The notes: generated from the letters alone by a model not told the origin. A stretch of 64,000 nt of DNA from Simonsiella sp051414845 (GCA_051414845.1 CP183313.1:2232001-2296000), one strand, 5' to 3'. Shown: positions 17,775 through 27,530, counted from the stretch's first letter. A program made the numbers and translations.

Positions 17775-17780
17775 CTACGT

Positions 17781-17861
17781 TTCAGGCAGCCTGAAAGTTG
17801 AGAGTAAGATGGATAATAAAACACAGAAAGCGTGGGTACGAGCTCCATCTTACGGATACAG
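17781..17861 (+). repeat. RTX-locus direct repeat R1
   Basis: About 80 bases starting at a DUS, with the shared frame AGTAAGAT...GCGTGGGT.CGAG...TACGGATACAG. Related copies R2 (19411-19490) and R3 (19599-19681) lie before the second cassette. R1 precedes the orphan ORF at 17950. Confidence 0.7.
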
Positions 17862-17949
17862 TACACTATCTATAATAAGTAACAGTATTATTAAATTATT
17901 TTTGGAATATTTTTATGAATGATAAAGTAAAGAAAAAATTTATGGAGCT

Positions 17950-18198
17950 ATGATTAATATTCTAACATTTTTAATTTATATTATTTTAATAGAATTAACG
18001 TTTTGTAATGTTAATATAAAATACTTGTTTGTATGGAATTTAGCAATGACTACGGTTAGTTCAATTTTAAGCTCATCCATTTTTAAGTTTTTAGATTTAG
18101 AAAATCATTATTTTGATTCCAATAAAAAAGTTTTATTTTTGGAACTGTACTATGTGAGATATTTATGGGTATTTCATGGTGTTCTGGATTTATGTTGA
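17950..18198 (+). CDS. Small AT-rich membrane protein, possible orphan immunity protein
   Basis: 82 residues, very AT-rich and unlike its neighbours in composition. It has a strongly hydrophobic N-terminal segment (ILTFLIYIILIELTF) and a second weaker one. Its ATG overlaps the TGA of a 12-codon frame starting at 17914, suggesting coupled translation or a decayed upstream gene. I recognise no family. Its place immediately before a truncated RTX fragment mirrors the membrane protein at 19713 before the intact RTX gene. An immunity-like role is inference only, and it may be a remnant. Confidence 0.4.
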   Translation: MINILTFLIYIILIELTFCNVNIKYLFVWNLAMTTVSSILSSSIFKFLDLENHYFDSNKKVLFLELYYVRYLWVFHGVLDLC

Positions 18199-18264
18199 TA
18201 CGGGATTTTGATGCAGTTGTTGCGAGTAAGTAAATATTTTTAATCTTGTTGATAATTAAAGGAC

Positions 18265-19011
18265 AAAATCTGGATAGATGCCAATAGCGATGGCATCAGT
18301 CAAGCAAGTGAATTGCGCACTTTAATGGATTTGGATATTCAATCGCTGGATGTGGCATACAAAGATGTGAACCAAAATCTAGGCAATGGCAATGCCATCC
18401 GACAATTAGGCAGCTACACCAAAACCGACGGCAGCACTGCACAAATGGGCGATGCTTGGTTTGCTGCGGATAAATTGTATAGCCGTTTTACCGACAAAAT
18501 TGATATGACCGCCGAACAATCTCAAGCCGCTAATTTGAGCGGCATTGGTCGTTTGCGCGATTTAAACCAAGCTGCTGCTATTTCTGGCGATTTAGCCAAT
18601 GTATTAAAAGCCTATTCACAAGCACAAACCAAGCAAGAACAACTGGCTTTGTTAGACAGTTTGGTACACGAATGGGCAGAAACCGACAGCGAATGGGGCA
18701 AAAAAGCGATTACGTTTGATACCACATTTACCAAAACTGCAAACGAGGGCATCGCGCTGACACCATCACAAGCCAAAAAACTACAAGAAAATGCGTTAAT
18801 CTATCTGAGCGACGAAGCACAAGCTGCTATTGATGCCGCTCGCGACCGCATCGCTGTTTTAGATGCGTTTACAGGTCAAGATTCCAGCAAACTCTATTAC
18901 ATGAGCGAAGAAGACGCGCTCAATATCATCAAAATCACTAATCAAACCTACGATAATCTCGCGACCAATATCTACCAAAGCTTGTTGCTGCAAACTCGTT
19001 TGCAGTCGTAA
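18265..19011 (+). pseudogene. Truncated duplicate of the RTX protein (internal segment)
   Basis: The translated segment from KIWIDANSDGISQASEL to LLQTRLQS is almost identical to residues about 277-520 of the RTX protein at 20219-26179, and the nucleotide copy runs roughly from 21047 to 21780 there. It lacks an ATG, the N-terminal domain, the Asp-Pro site and all RTX repeats, and ends in TAA right after the homology stops. It is a displaced or duplicated module, not an independent gene, and could serve as a recombination donor. Confidence 0.85.
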
Positions 19012-19410
19012 TGGTTTGTTAAAATAAAAAAGATTTCATCTTTTAGTCATTTTTATGCTTTGATTAAAAAATGAAATTTTATTTTACAAATTATTACTAT
19101 TGATTAATAATGACAGAAAATCTACGGTTTCAGGCAGCCTGAAAAAAGTTCAGCGAAACCCAAACCGCGTGTGCATGAATGCATACCCTACAGTTTAACA
19201 TTTTGTGTTAATTGCATAGGCTACGTTGGCTAATGATGAAAGATATTTTCAGGTAGCCTGAAAGATTAGGCTGCCTGAAAGCCGAAACCAAAGAAAAAAG
19301 AAGCACAATGAAATAATGAACCCAATACAAACTATCAAGTTCTAAAAATCAATAGCTTGACTTAACTTTACACAAAGCAATTATTGGTTAATAATGTGGC
19401 TACTTTCATT
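19012..19410. other. AT-rich spacer without a gene
   Basis: About 400 bases after the RTX fragment, holding DUS or near-DUS copies at about 19128, 19250 and 19268 and no plausible coding frame or RNA gene. Further DUS copies, a GTGGGCAACGAGTTGCCCAC palindrome (19568-19587) and repeats R2 and R3 follow. Confidence 0.6.
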
Positions 19411-19490
19411 TTCAGGCAGCCTGAAAGTTGGAAGTAAGATGGACAACGGAACAGAATGCGTGGGTGCAAGCACCCACCTACGGATACAGG
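19411..19490 (+). repeat. RTX-locus direct repeat R2
   Basis: Shares DUS-AGTTGGAAGTAAGATGGA, GCGTGGGTGCAAG and CTACGGATACAGG with R1 and R3. It contains a small GGGTGCAAGCACCC hairpin. Confidence 0.7.
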
Positions 19491-19598
19491 CTAGGCTGCC
19501 TGAAAATTGGGGCGGAACGGTGGTTACGCACGATAAAATGCCGTTAGCGGATTGGGGTTAAACCGCGTGGGCAACGAGTTGCCCACCCTACGCTTGCT

Positions 19599-19681
19599 TT
19601 CAGGCAGCCTGAAAGCTGAAAGTAAGATTCATAACGAAACAAAGAATGCGTGGGTGCGAGTATCTACTCTACGGATACAGG
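19599..19681 (+). repeat. RTX-locus direct repeat R3
   Basis: Third copy, ending 31 bases before the ATG of the membrane protein gene at 19713. R1 and R3 thus each precede a cassette of small membrane ORF plus RTX sequence. Confidence 0.7.
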
Positions 19682-19712
19682 CTACGCTGGCTTAAATAAA
19701 AGAACAGACATT

Positions 19713-20222
19713 ATGAAAATAAATATAAATAAAGGTGAATTCATTTTCTGGAATATTTTTATATTACTAATTTTTCTTTTATTAGGATTAATTTCGCCCT
19801 CTTACTTATCTCCAATTCGATACCATACTTTTCAATTGAAAAATATTGAAATCATTAAATTAAATTTAAGAGTGCCTAAATTAATTTTTTTTGAAAAAAA
19901 TAAAAAATATAGTTTTTTGTGTAGGGATGTCAAGGGCATAAATGGAAAAAACCTATGCAATGAAAAGTTTCCTTTGAAGGTTGATAAAATGGAGGTCACG
20001 GTTATACTTGATGGATTGTATTCAAGTTCAGAGAATATTTCAGTAATTGATAAGGTTTATTGGAAAACGTCTGAACAAATGCATAATATTTTTATTTTAG
20101 AAAAAGATAGTCGTATTTCTCAAATACAGTATTGGAAAAATCAAAAATATTTCTTCTTCTTTTTATATATTTTTTCTGTACTAGTCTTGAGTTATTTTAC
20201 ACAATATAGGAGTAAATTATGA
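19713..20222 (+). CDS. Two-helix membrane protein coupled to the RTX gene, possible immunity protein
   Basis: 169 residues from the ATG at 19713. The frame is open back to 19650, but that part is the R3 repeat. There is one transmembrane segment at residues about 11-29 (FIFWNIFILLIFLLLGLIS) and another near the C-terminus (YFFFFLYIFSVLVLSYF). The ~110 residues between them are presumably periplasmic and contain two cysteines. It is very AT-rich. Its TGA overlaps the ATG of the RTX gene (ATGA), so the two are translated together. I recognise no family. It is not FrpD, the lipoprotein encoded upstream of meningococcal FrpC. An immunity or anchoring role for the RTX N-terminal domain is inferred from position and topology. 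Confidence 0.6.
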   Translation: MKININKGEFIFWNIFILLIFLLLGLISPSYLSPIRYHTFQLKNIEIIKLNLRVPKLIFFEKNKKYSFLCRDVKGINGKNLCNEKFPLKVDKMEVTVILDGLYSSSENISVIDKVYWKTSEQMHNIFILEKDSRISQIQYWKNQKYFFFFLYIFSVLVLSYFTQYRSKL

Positions 20223-23200
20223 GTGGTAATGTAGGAAAAGCTGTATTCACTTTTGGCTTAAATAGTGTTGGAGGATTATCGGGCTTAACGGGACAAAGTG
20301 TTTCTGTCTCATCAGGATATCAAACTGGTATATCCACTACAGTAGGGATAGTTTCTGTTGGTGCCAACTATGCAGAAGGTGTTGCTTCTGCGGCAAGTTA
20401 TGCTGAAAAAGGAGTACCATATGCAGGGAAGTTCTCGGGGGTTGGTAATTTTATTGGGGTTGCACAGGTAGGGGTAAATCTTTATGAAAATGGTTTTGAT
20501 AGCTCAAAATTAACAGCAGCAGACTTATTAAATATAGCGGGAGCTTTAGCAATGTTTATCCCAGGAGGGCAAGTGGTGGGAGTTGCTATTAATGTAGCAG
20601 GAGCATATTATTCAATTTATGAAAGCAAAAATGGACCGATTACTGTAGGAGATATTGGAAATTCGTTACATGACTTATTTGATTCAAAAGATTACAAGGC
20701 AATCAACCGCGACGGCAAATACCACGTTACCGACCCCCTAATCCTAGACCTAAACAACAACGGCATCCAAGCCCTAGCCACCAATGGCTTTGCAGGCGCA
20801 TTGTTTGACCACGACAACGACGGTATTCGTACTGCCGCAGGCTGGGTTAATGCCGAAGACGGTTTACTCGTGCGTGATGTAAATGGCAACGGCATCATTG
20901 ACAACGGCAGCGAACTCTTTGGCGACAACACCACTTTGGCAGACGGCAGCAAAGCCGCGCACGGTTTTGTCGCTTTAGCGCAATTAGACAGCAATAGCGA
21001 TGGCAAAGTCGATGCTTTGGACAGCGCATTTAATGAATTAAAAGTATGGATAGATGCCAATAGCGATGGTATCAGCCAAGCGAGCGAATTGCGCACTTTA
21101 ATGGATTTGGATATTCAATCGCTGGATGTGGCATACAAAGATGTGAACCAAAATCTAGGCAATGGCAATGCCATCCGACAATTAGGCAGCTACACCAAAA
21201 CCGACGGCAGCACTGCACAAATGGGCGATGCTTGGTTTGCTGCGGATAAATTGTATAGCCGTTTTACCGACAAAATTGATATGACCGCCGAACAATCTCA
21301 AGCCGCTAATTTGAGCGGCATTGGTCGTTTGCGCGATTTAAACCAAGCTGCTGCTATTTCTGGCGATTTAGCCAATGTATTAAAAGCCTATTCACAAGCA
21401 CAAACCAAGCAAGAACAACTGGCTTTGTTAGACAGTTTGGTACACGAATGGGCAGAAACCGACAGCGAATGGGGCAAAAAAGCGATTACGTTTGATACCA
21501 CATTTACCAAAACGTCAAACGAGGGCATCGCGCTGACACCATCACAAGCCAAAAAACTACAAGAAAATGCGTTAATCTATCTGAGCGACGAAGCACAAGC
21601 TGCTATTGATGCCGCTCGCGACCGCATCGCTGTTTTAGATGCGTTTACAGGTCAAGATTCCAGCAAACTCTATTACATGAGCGAAGAAGACGCGCTCAAT
21701 ATCATCAAAATTACCAATCAAACCTACGACAATCTCGCCACTAATATCTACCAAAGCCTATTGCTGCAAACTCGTTTGCAACCGTATATGAACGAGATTG
21801 CCTTCAAAATTGAAGACAATCAATTTGTGCTGGACTTTGCAGGTGTTCAGGCAGCCTTTAATCAGGTTTATGAGAACAATCCTGAGAAAGCTTTGGTGGA
21901 TTTGGCAGAATTGTTGGCTTACGGCAAGCTCAATACTTGGTATCAAGGTCGCCAATTATTGGCACATTATGTGGAAACCGCACGCACAGTAGGCACGCTC
22001 GACAATGTATTAGATGTATTAGGCAAAGAAACCGTTGCCCTACTGAGTAAAACCAGCGGCAATAAAGAAGACAATATTCTCCAATTCACAGGATTGAATG
22101 GTCGTAAAGTTTCCTTATACGGCGGAGAGGGCAACGACATTTTAATCGGCGGCAGCGATAACGATTATCTGGATGGCGGTGTTGGTTCGGATACCTATGT
22201 CTTCGGACAGAACTTCGGTAAAGACACCATTTCTAATTACGACGTATCAGCCAACCGCAACGACACCATTCACTTTACCGATGGCATTCGTGCAGAACAC
22301 TTGAACTTAACGCGTACAGGTGATTCGTTATTTATCAAACAAATCGATACTGACAACCGTATTGAAGTGCAGAATTTTTTCCATGATGAAGCCAATAGTC
22401 GTTACATTATCAATCAAATTACCTTTGATGATGGTAGTGTTTTGAATTTAGAACAAATTAAAACCATGGTTCAACAAAGTACCGATGGTGTAGATAATCT
22501 GTATGCTTATGACAAAGGTAATGAATTATCAGCAGGTTTAGGTAACGATTACCTTTATGGTGCTAAGGGCAATGATGTTCTGAATGGCGACGCTGGCGAT
22601 GACATTATTTATGGTCGAGCTGGTCAAGATATATTAAGTGGTGGCGAGGGTAAAGATAACTTAAATGGTGAACAAGGTGATGATACGCTCAATGGTGGTG
22701 CAGGAAATGACTACTTATACGGCGGAGAGGGCAACGACATTTTAATCGGCGGCAGCGATAACGATTATCTGGATGGCGGTGTTGGTTCGGATACCTATGT
22801 CTTCGGACAGAACTTCGGTAAAGACACCATTTCTAATTACGACGTATCAGCCAACCGCAACGACACCATTCACTTTACCGATGGCATTCGTGCAGAACAC
22901 TTGAACTTAACGCGTACAGGTGATTCGTTATTTATCAAACAAATCGATACTGACAACCGTATTGAAGTGCAGAATTTTTTCCATGATGAAGCCAATAGTC
23001 GTTACATTATCAATCAAATTACCTTTGATGATGGTAGTGTTTTGAATTTAGAACAAATTAAAACCATGGTTCAACAAAGTACCGATGGTGTAGATAATCT
23101 GTATGCTTATGACAAAGGTAATGAATTATCAGCAGGTTTAGGTAACGATTACCTTTATGGTGCTAAGGGCAATGATGTTCTGAATGGCGACGCTGGCGAT

Positions 23201-26179
23201 GACATTATTTATGGTCGAGCTGGTCAAGATATATTAAGTGGTGGCGAGGGTAAAGATAACTTAAATGGTGAACAAGGTGATGATACGCTCAATGGTGGTG
23301 CAGGAAATGACTACTTATACGGCGGAGAGGGCAACGACATTTTAATCGGCGGCAGCGATAACGATTATCTGGATGGCGGTGTTGGTTCGGATACCTATGT
23401 CTTCGGACAGAACTTCGGTAAAGACACCATTTCTAATTACGACGTATCAGCCAACCGCAACGACACCATTCACTTTACCGATGGCATTCGTGCAGAACAC
23501 TTGAACTTAACGCGTACAGGTGATTCGTTATTTATCAAACAAATCGATACTGACAACCGTATTGAAGTGCAGAATTTTTTCCATGATGAAGCCAATAGTC
23601 GTTACATTATCAATCAAATTACCTTTGATGATGGTAGTGTTTTGAATTTAGAACAAATTAAAACCATGGTTCAACAAAGTACCGATGGTGTAGATAATCT
23701 GTATGCTTATGACAAAGGTAATGAATTATCAGCAGGTTTAGGTAACGATTACCTTTATGGTGCTAAGGGCAATGATGTTCTGAATGGCGACGCTGGCGAT
23801 GACATTATTTATGGTCGAGCTGGTCAAGATATATTAAGTGGTGGCGAGGGTAAAGATAACTTAAATGGTGAACAAGGTGATGATACGCTCAATGGTGGTG
23901 CAGGAAATGACTACTTATACGGCGGAGAGGGCAACGACATTTTAATCGGCGGCAGCGATAACGATTATCTGGATGGCGGTGTTGGTTCGGATACCTATGT
24001 CTTCGGACAGAACTTCGGTAAAGACACCATTTCTAATTACGACGTATCAGCCAACCGCAACGACACCATTCACTTTACCGATGGCATTCGTGCAGAACAC
24101 TTGAACTTAACGCGTACAGGTGATTCGTTATTTATCAAACAAATCGATACTGACAACCGTATTGAAGTGCAGAATTTTTTCCATGATGAAGCCAATAGTC
24201 GTTACATTATCAATCAAATTACCTTTGATGATGGTAGTGTTTTGAATTTAGAACAAATTAAAACCATGGTTCAACAAAGTACCGATGGTGTAGATAATCT
24301 GTATGCTTATGACAAAGGTAATGAATTATCAGCAGGTTTAGGTAACGATTACCTTTATGGTGCTAAGGGCAATGATGTTCTGAATGGCGACGCTGGCGAT
24401 GACATTATTTATGGTCGAGCTGGTCAAGATATATTAAGTGGTGGCGAGGGTAAAGATAACTTAAATGGTGAACAAGGTGATGATACGCTCAATGGTGGTG
24501 CAGGAAATGACTACTTATACGGCGGAGAGGGCAACGACATTTTAATCGGCGGCAGCGATAACGATTATCTGGATGGCGGTGTTGGTTCGGATACCTATGT
24601 CTTCGGACAGAACTTCGGTAAAGACACCATTTCTAATTACGACGTATCAGCCAACCGCAACGACACCATTCACTTTACCGATGGCATTCGTGCAGAACAC
24701 TTGAACTTAACGCGTACAGGTGATTCGTTATTTATCAAACAAATCGATACTGACAACCGTATTGAAGTGCAGAATTTTTTCCATGATGAAGCCAATAGTC
24801 GTTACATTATCAATCAAATTACCTTTGATGATGGTAGTGTTTTGAATTTAGAACAAATTAAAACCATGGTTCAACAAAGTACCGATGGCGTAGATAATCT
24901 GTATGCTTATGACAAAGGTAATGAATTATCAGCAGGTTTAGGTAACGATTACCTTTATGGTGCTAAGGGCAATGATGTTCTGAATGGCGACGCTGGCGAT
25001 GACATTATTTATGGTCGAGCTGGTCAAGATATATTAAGTGGTGGCGAGGGTAAAGATAACTTAAATGGTGAACAAGGTGATGATACGCTCAATGGTGGTG
25101 CAGGAAATGACTACTTATACGGCGGAGAGGGCAACGACATTTTAATCGGCGGCAGCGATAACGATTATCTGGATGGCGGTGTTGGTTCGGATACCTATGT
25201 CTTCGGACAGAACTTCGGTAAAGACACCATTTCTAATTACGACGTATCAGCCAACCGCAACGACACCATTCACTTTACCGATGGCATTCGTGCAGAACAC
25301 TTGAACTTAACGCGTACAGGTGATTCGTTATTTATCAAACAAATCGATACTGACAACCGTATTGAAGTGCAGAATTTTTTCCATGATGAAGCCAATAGTC
25401 GTTACATTATCAATCAAATTACCTTTGATGATGGTAGTGTTTTGAATTTAGAACAAATTAAAACCATGGTTCAACAAAGTACCGATGGTGTAGATAATCT
25501 GTATGCTTATGACAAAGGTAATGAATTATCAGCAGGTTTAGGTAACGATTACCTTTATGGTGCTAAGGGCAATGATGTTCTGAATGGCGACGCTGGCGAT
25601 GACATTATTTATGGTCGAGCTGGTCAAGATATATTAAGTGGTGGCGAGGGTAAAGATAACTTAAATGGTGAACAAGGTGATGATACGCTCAATGGTGGTG
25701 CAGGAAATGACTACTTATACGGCGGAGAGGGCAACGACATTTTAATCGGCGGCAGCGATAACGATTATCTGGATGGCGGTGTTGGTTCGGATACCTATGT
25801 CTTTAATAAAAAACACGGTAGTGATACGATTTATAATTACGATAATAATCAAAATGTTATTGATACCGTTGTTTTGGCAGATGTGTCCTTAAATGAAGCC
25901 AATTTCTCTCGTCAAGGCAGTGATTTAATCATCAATGGTTATGCACAAAATGATGCCATTAGAATTCAAAGTTTTTTCTCGGGAGATGCTTATAAAGTTG
26001 AACAATTCGTCTTCGCAGACCAAACGCTCAACAATGCCGACTTTGCTGCGGTCTTGAAAAATTCAGGCAGCATGGTTCAGGCGATGGCGGCATTTGGGGC
26101 GAGTGAAAGCACAACGGTAACAGATTGGAACAGCGATACACTGAAAAACATTCCAACCATGCTGGCTGTTGCTGCTTAG
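20219..26179 (+). CDS. Giant RTX protein with FrpC-type self-processing module
   Basis: 1986 residues, probably exported by a type I secretion system that is not in this window. Residues 1-160 are Gly-rich with amphipathic or hydrophobic helices (LLNIAGALAMF, VVGVAINVAGAYYSIYE). At D172-P173, within YHVTDPLILDLNNNG, is the Asp-Pro site of the FrpC self-processing family; calcium triggers cleavage there and can leave the N-terminal part linked to a lysine. EF-hand-like loops follow (DHDNDGI, DVNGNGI, DSNSDGK, DANSDGI). Residues about 633-1862 are six copies of a 200-residue RTX unit rich in GGxGxDxL nonapeptides, plus part of a seventh. The C-terminus is an uncleaved secretion signal-like tail ending MLAVAA. 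Composition changes abruptly near 20697, just before the Asp-Pro site. Substrate or target is unknown. Confidence 0.9.
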   Translation: MSGNVGKAVFTFGLNSVGGLSGLTGQSVSVSSGYQTGISTTVGIVSVGANYAEGVASAASYAEKGVPYAGKFSGVGNFIGVAQVGVNLYENGFDSSKLTAADLLNIAGALAMFIPGGQVVGVAINVAGAYYSIYESKNGPITVGDIGNSLHDLFDSKDYKAINRDGKYHVTDPLILDLNNNGIQALATNGFAGALFDHDNDGIRTAAGWVNAEDGLLVRDVNGNGIIDNGSELFGDNTTLADGSKAAHGFVALAQLDSNSDGKVDALDSAFNELKVWIDANSDGISQASELRTLMDLDIQSLDVAYKDVNQNLGNGNAIRQLGSYTKTDGSTAQMGDAWFAADKLYSRFTDKIDMTAEQSQAANLSGIGRLRDLNQAAAISGDLANVLKAYSQAQTKQEQLALLDSLVHEWAETDSEWGKKAITFDTTFTKTSNEGIALTPSQAKKLQENALIYLSDEAQAAIDAARDRIAVLDAFTGQDSSKLYYMSEEDALNIIKITNQTYDNLATNIYQSLLLQTRLQPYMNEIAFKIEDNQFVLDFAGVQAAFNQVYENNPEKALVDLAELLAYGKLNTWYQGRQLLAHYVETARTVGTLDNVLDVLGKETVALLSKTSGNKEDNILQFTGLNGRKVSLYGGEGNDILIGGSDNDYLDGGVGSDTYVFGQNFGKDTISNYDVSANRNDTIHFTDGIRAEHLNLTRTGDSLFIKQIDTDNRIEVQNFFHDEANSRYIINQITFDDGSVLNLEQIKTMVQQSTDGVDNLYAYDKGNELSAGLGNDYLYGAKGNDVLNGDAGDDIIYGRAGQDILSGGEGKDNLNGEQGDDTLNGGAGNDYLYGGEGNDILIGGSDNDYLDGGVGSDTYVFGQNFGKDTISNYDVSANRNDTIHFTDGIRAEHLNLTRTGDSLFIKQIDTDNRIEVQNFFHDEANSRYIINQITFDDGSVLNLEQIKTMVQQSTDGVDNLYAYDKGNELSAGLGNDYLYGAKGNDVLNGDAGDDIIYGRAGQDILSGGEGKDNLNGEQGDDTLNGGAGNDYLYGGEGNDILIGGSDNDYLDGGVGSDTYVFGQNFGKDTISNYDVSANRNDTIHFTDGIRAEHLNLTRTGDSLFIKQIDTDNRIEVQNFFHDEANSRYIINQITFDDGSVLNLEQIKTMVQQSTDGVDNLYAYDKGNELSAGLGNDYLYGAKGNDVLNGDAGDDIIYGRAGQDILSGGEGKDNLNGEQGDDTLNGGAGNDYLYGGEGNDILIGGSDNDYLDGGVGSDTYVFGQNFGKDTISNYDVSANRNDTIHFTDGIRAEHLNLTRTGDSLFIKQIDTDNRIEVQNFFHDEANSRYIINQITFDDGSVLNLEQIKTMVQQSTDGVDNLYAYDKGNELSAGLGNDYLYGAKGNDVLNGDAGDDIIYGRAGQDILSGGEGKDNLNGEQGDDTLNGGAGNDYLYGGEGNDILIGGSDNDYLDGGVGSDTYVFGQNFGKDTISNYDVSANRNDTIHFTDGIRAEHLNLTRTGDSLFIKQIDTDNRIEVQNFFHDEANSRYIINQITFDDGSVLNLEQIKTMVQQSTDGVDNLYAYDKGNELSAGLGNDYLYGAKGNDVLNGDAGDDIIYGRAGQDILSGGEGKDNLNGEQGDDTLNGGAGNDYLYGGEGNDILIGGSDNDYLDGGVGSDTYVFGQNFGKDTISNYDVSANRNDTIHFTDGIRAEHLNLTRTGDSLFIKQIDTDNRIEVQNFFHDEANSRYIINQITFDDGSVLNLEQIKTMVQQSTDGVDNLYAYDKGNELSAGLGNDYLYGAKGNDVLNGDAGDDIIYGRAGQDILSGGEGKDNLNGEQGDDTLNGGAGNDYLYGGEGNDILIGGSDNDYLDGGVGSDTYVFNKKHGSDTIYNYDNNQNVIDTVVLADVSLNEANFSRQGSDLIINGYAQNDAIRIQSFFSGDAYKVEQFVFADQTLNNADFAAVLKNSGSMVQAMAAFGASESTTVTDWNSDTLKNIPTMLAVAA
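22114..25803 (+). repeat. Six in-frame 600-bp tandem repeats plus a partial seventh
   Basis: Exact 600-bp period: the segment CTTATACGGCGGAGAGGGC recurs at 22114, 22714, 23314, 23914, 24514, 25114 and 25714. The copies read identical except for one silent change that I can see (GGT to GGC at 24889). Each unit encodes 200 residues with a beta-roll segment and an intervening globular segment. Such identity implies recent amplification or ongoing gene conversion, and copy number is likely to vary. Confidence 0.95.
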
Positions 26180-26192
26180 TCGTATCCATCAA

Positions 26193-26242
26193 GATTTCAG
26201 GCTGCCTGAAAAGGTTTATTCCCTTTCAGGCAGCCTGAAATC
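26193..26242. terminator. DUS-pair bidirectional terminator between the RTX gene and murA
   Basis: Inverted DUS copies (GATTTCAGGCTGCCTGAAA and its complement) separated by 12 bases, between two convergent genes and only 2 bases from the murA stop. Confidence 0.75.
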
Positions 26243-26244
26243 AA

Positions 26245-27507
26245 TTAACCATGAATCCGTTCAATTTTCGCGCCTACGCCACCGAGTTTTTTCTCAATGT
26301 GTTCGTAGCCGCGGTCAAGGTGGTAAATTTGTTCCACAATCGTTTCGCCGTCTGCCACCAAGCCTGCCATCACCAAGCTCGCTGATGCACGCAAATCCGT
26401 TGCCATTACCGTTGCGCCCGACAATTTTTCCATGCCTTGCACCAACGCTGTGTTGCCTTCGGCGGAAATATTCGCACCCATGCGATTCAATTCGGGGACG
26501 TGCATAAAACGGTTTTCAAAAATCGTCTCGGTTACTTTGCTCGTGCCTTCGGCAACGGCGTTCATTGCCATAAATTGCGCCTGCATATCGGTCGGAAATG
26601 CTGGGTGTTCGGCGGTGCGAATGTTCACGGCTTTGGGGCGTTGTTGCATATCAATGCTAATCCAATCGTCGCCTGCTTCAATAATTGCGCCCGCTTCCAC
26701 CAATTTATCCAAGACTACTTCCATGGTTTTCGGTGCGGCGTTGCGCAGCGTTACCTTGCCGCCTGTCATCGCCACCGCGCACAAAAAAGTCCCAGCTTCA
26801 ATGCGATCTGGCACCACGCTGTGTTCGCAGCCGTGCAACTCGTCCACACCTTCAATAATCATCGTTTGCGTGCCAATACCTTGAATTTTCGCGCCCATTT
26901 TCACCAAGCATTCCGCCAAATCCACTACTTCTGGCTCAACCGCGCAATTTTCCAAGGTCGTCGTACCTTCTGCCAAAGTAGCCGCCATCAACAAATTTTC
27001 CGTGCCACCAACGGTAACCATATCCATCACCACGCGCGCGCCTTGCAATTTTCCTTGTGGTGCAACGGCTTTGACATAACCGTGTTCAATCACAATTTCC
27101 GCGCCCATCGCTTCCAAGCCTTTCAAATGCTGGTCAACAGGGCGCGCACCAATCGCGCAACCTCCCGGTAAACTCACTTCTGCCTTGCCAAAACGCGCCA
27201 AAGTTGGGCCTAAAACCAAAATAGACGCGCGCATGGTACGCACCAAATCATACGGCGCACAAGTATTGTTGACCGTGCCGCCATTGATTTCAAATTCGCA
27301 AATATTGTCTGTTAAAACGCGCGCGCCCATGCCTTGCAACAATTTTTGCGTGGTTTTCACATCCGCCAACATCGGCACGTTTTTTAAACGCAAGGTGCCG
27401 CTTGTCAGCAAACCTGCACACATTAAAGGCAACGCCGCATTTTTCGCGCCTGATACCACGATTTCGCCATTTAATTGACCGTTGGCGACAATTTTTAATT
27501 TGTCCAT
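26245..27507 (-). CDS. murA: UDP-N-acetylglucosamine 1-carboxyvinyltransferase
   Basis: 420 residues. MurA transfers enolpyruvate from PEP to UDP-GlcNAc, the first committed step of peptidoglycan synthesis in the cytosol. K22 (SGAKNA) and the PEP- and fosfomycin-binding C117 (GGCAIGARP) are present, so the enzyme should be fosfomycin-sensitive at its active site. The gene is monocistronic, convergent with the RTX gene, and has an AAGCGAAAC region upstream. Confidence 0.97.
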   Translation of the reverse strand: MDKLKIVANGQLNGEIVVSGAKNAALPLMCAGLLTSGTLRLKNVPMLADVKTTQKLLQGMGARVLTDNICEFEINGGTVNNTCAPYDLVRTMRASILVLGPTLARFGKAEVSLPGGCAIGARPVDQHLKGLEAMGAEIVIEHGYVKAVAPQGKLQGARVVMDMVTVGGTENLLMAATLAEGTTTLENCAVEPEVVDLAECLVKMGAKIQGIGTQTMIIEGVDELHGCEHSVVPDRIEAGTFLCAVAMTGGKVTLRNAAPKTMEVVLDKLVEAGAIIEAGDDWISIDMQQRPKAVNIRTAEHPAFPTDMQAQFMAMNAVAEGTSKVTETIFENRFMHVPELNRMGANISAEGNTALVQGMEKLSGATVMATDLRASASLVMAGLVADGETIVEQIYHLDRGYEHIEKKLGGVGAKIERIHG

Positions 27508-27530
27508 GTTTCGCTTTCTTGATATAGAGT

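Noticed and set aside
20692..21096. A 134-codon minus-strand frame inside the RTX gene
   Set aside because: Low-complexity Leu/Ser/Pro-rich antisense of calcium-binding repeats with no start signal.
22114..25803. The 600-bp repeats as a CRISPR array or satellite
   Set aside because: They have no spacers, are far too long, and are in frame coding RTX nonapeptides.
26432..27171. Open frames of 150 and 244 codons on the plus strand across murA
   Set aside because: They are antisense to a clear, complete murA with its active-site residues. The translations are His/Arg/Phe-rich shadows.
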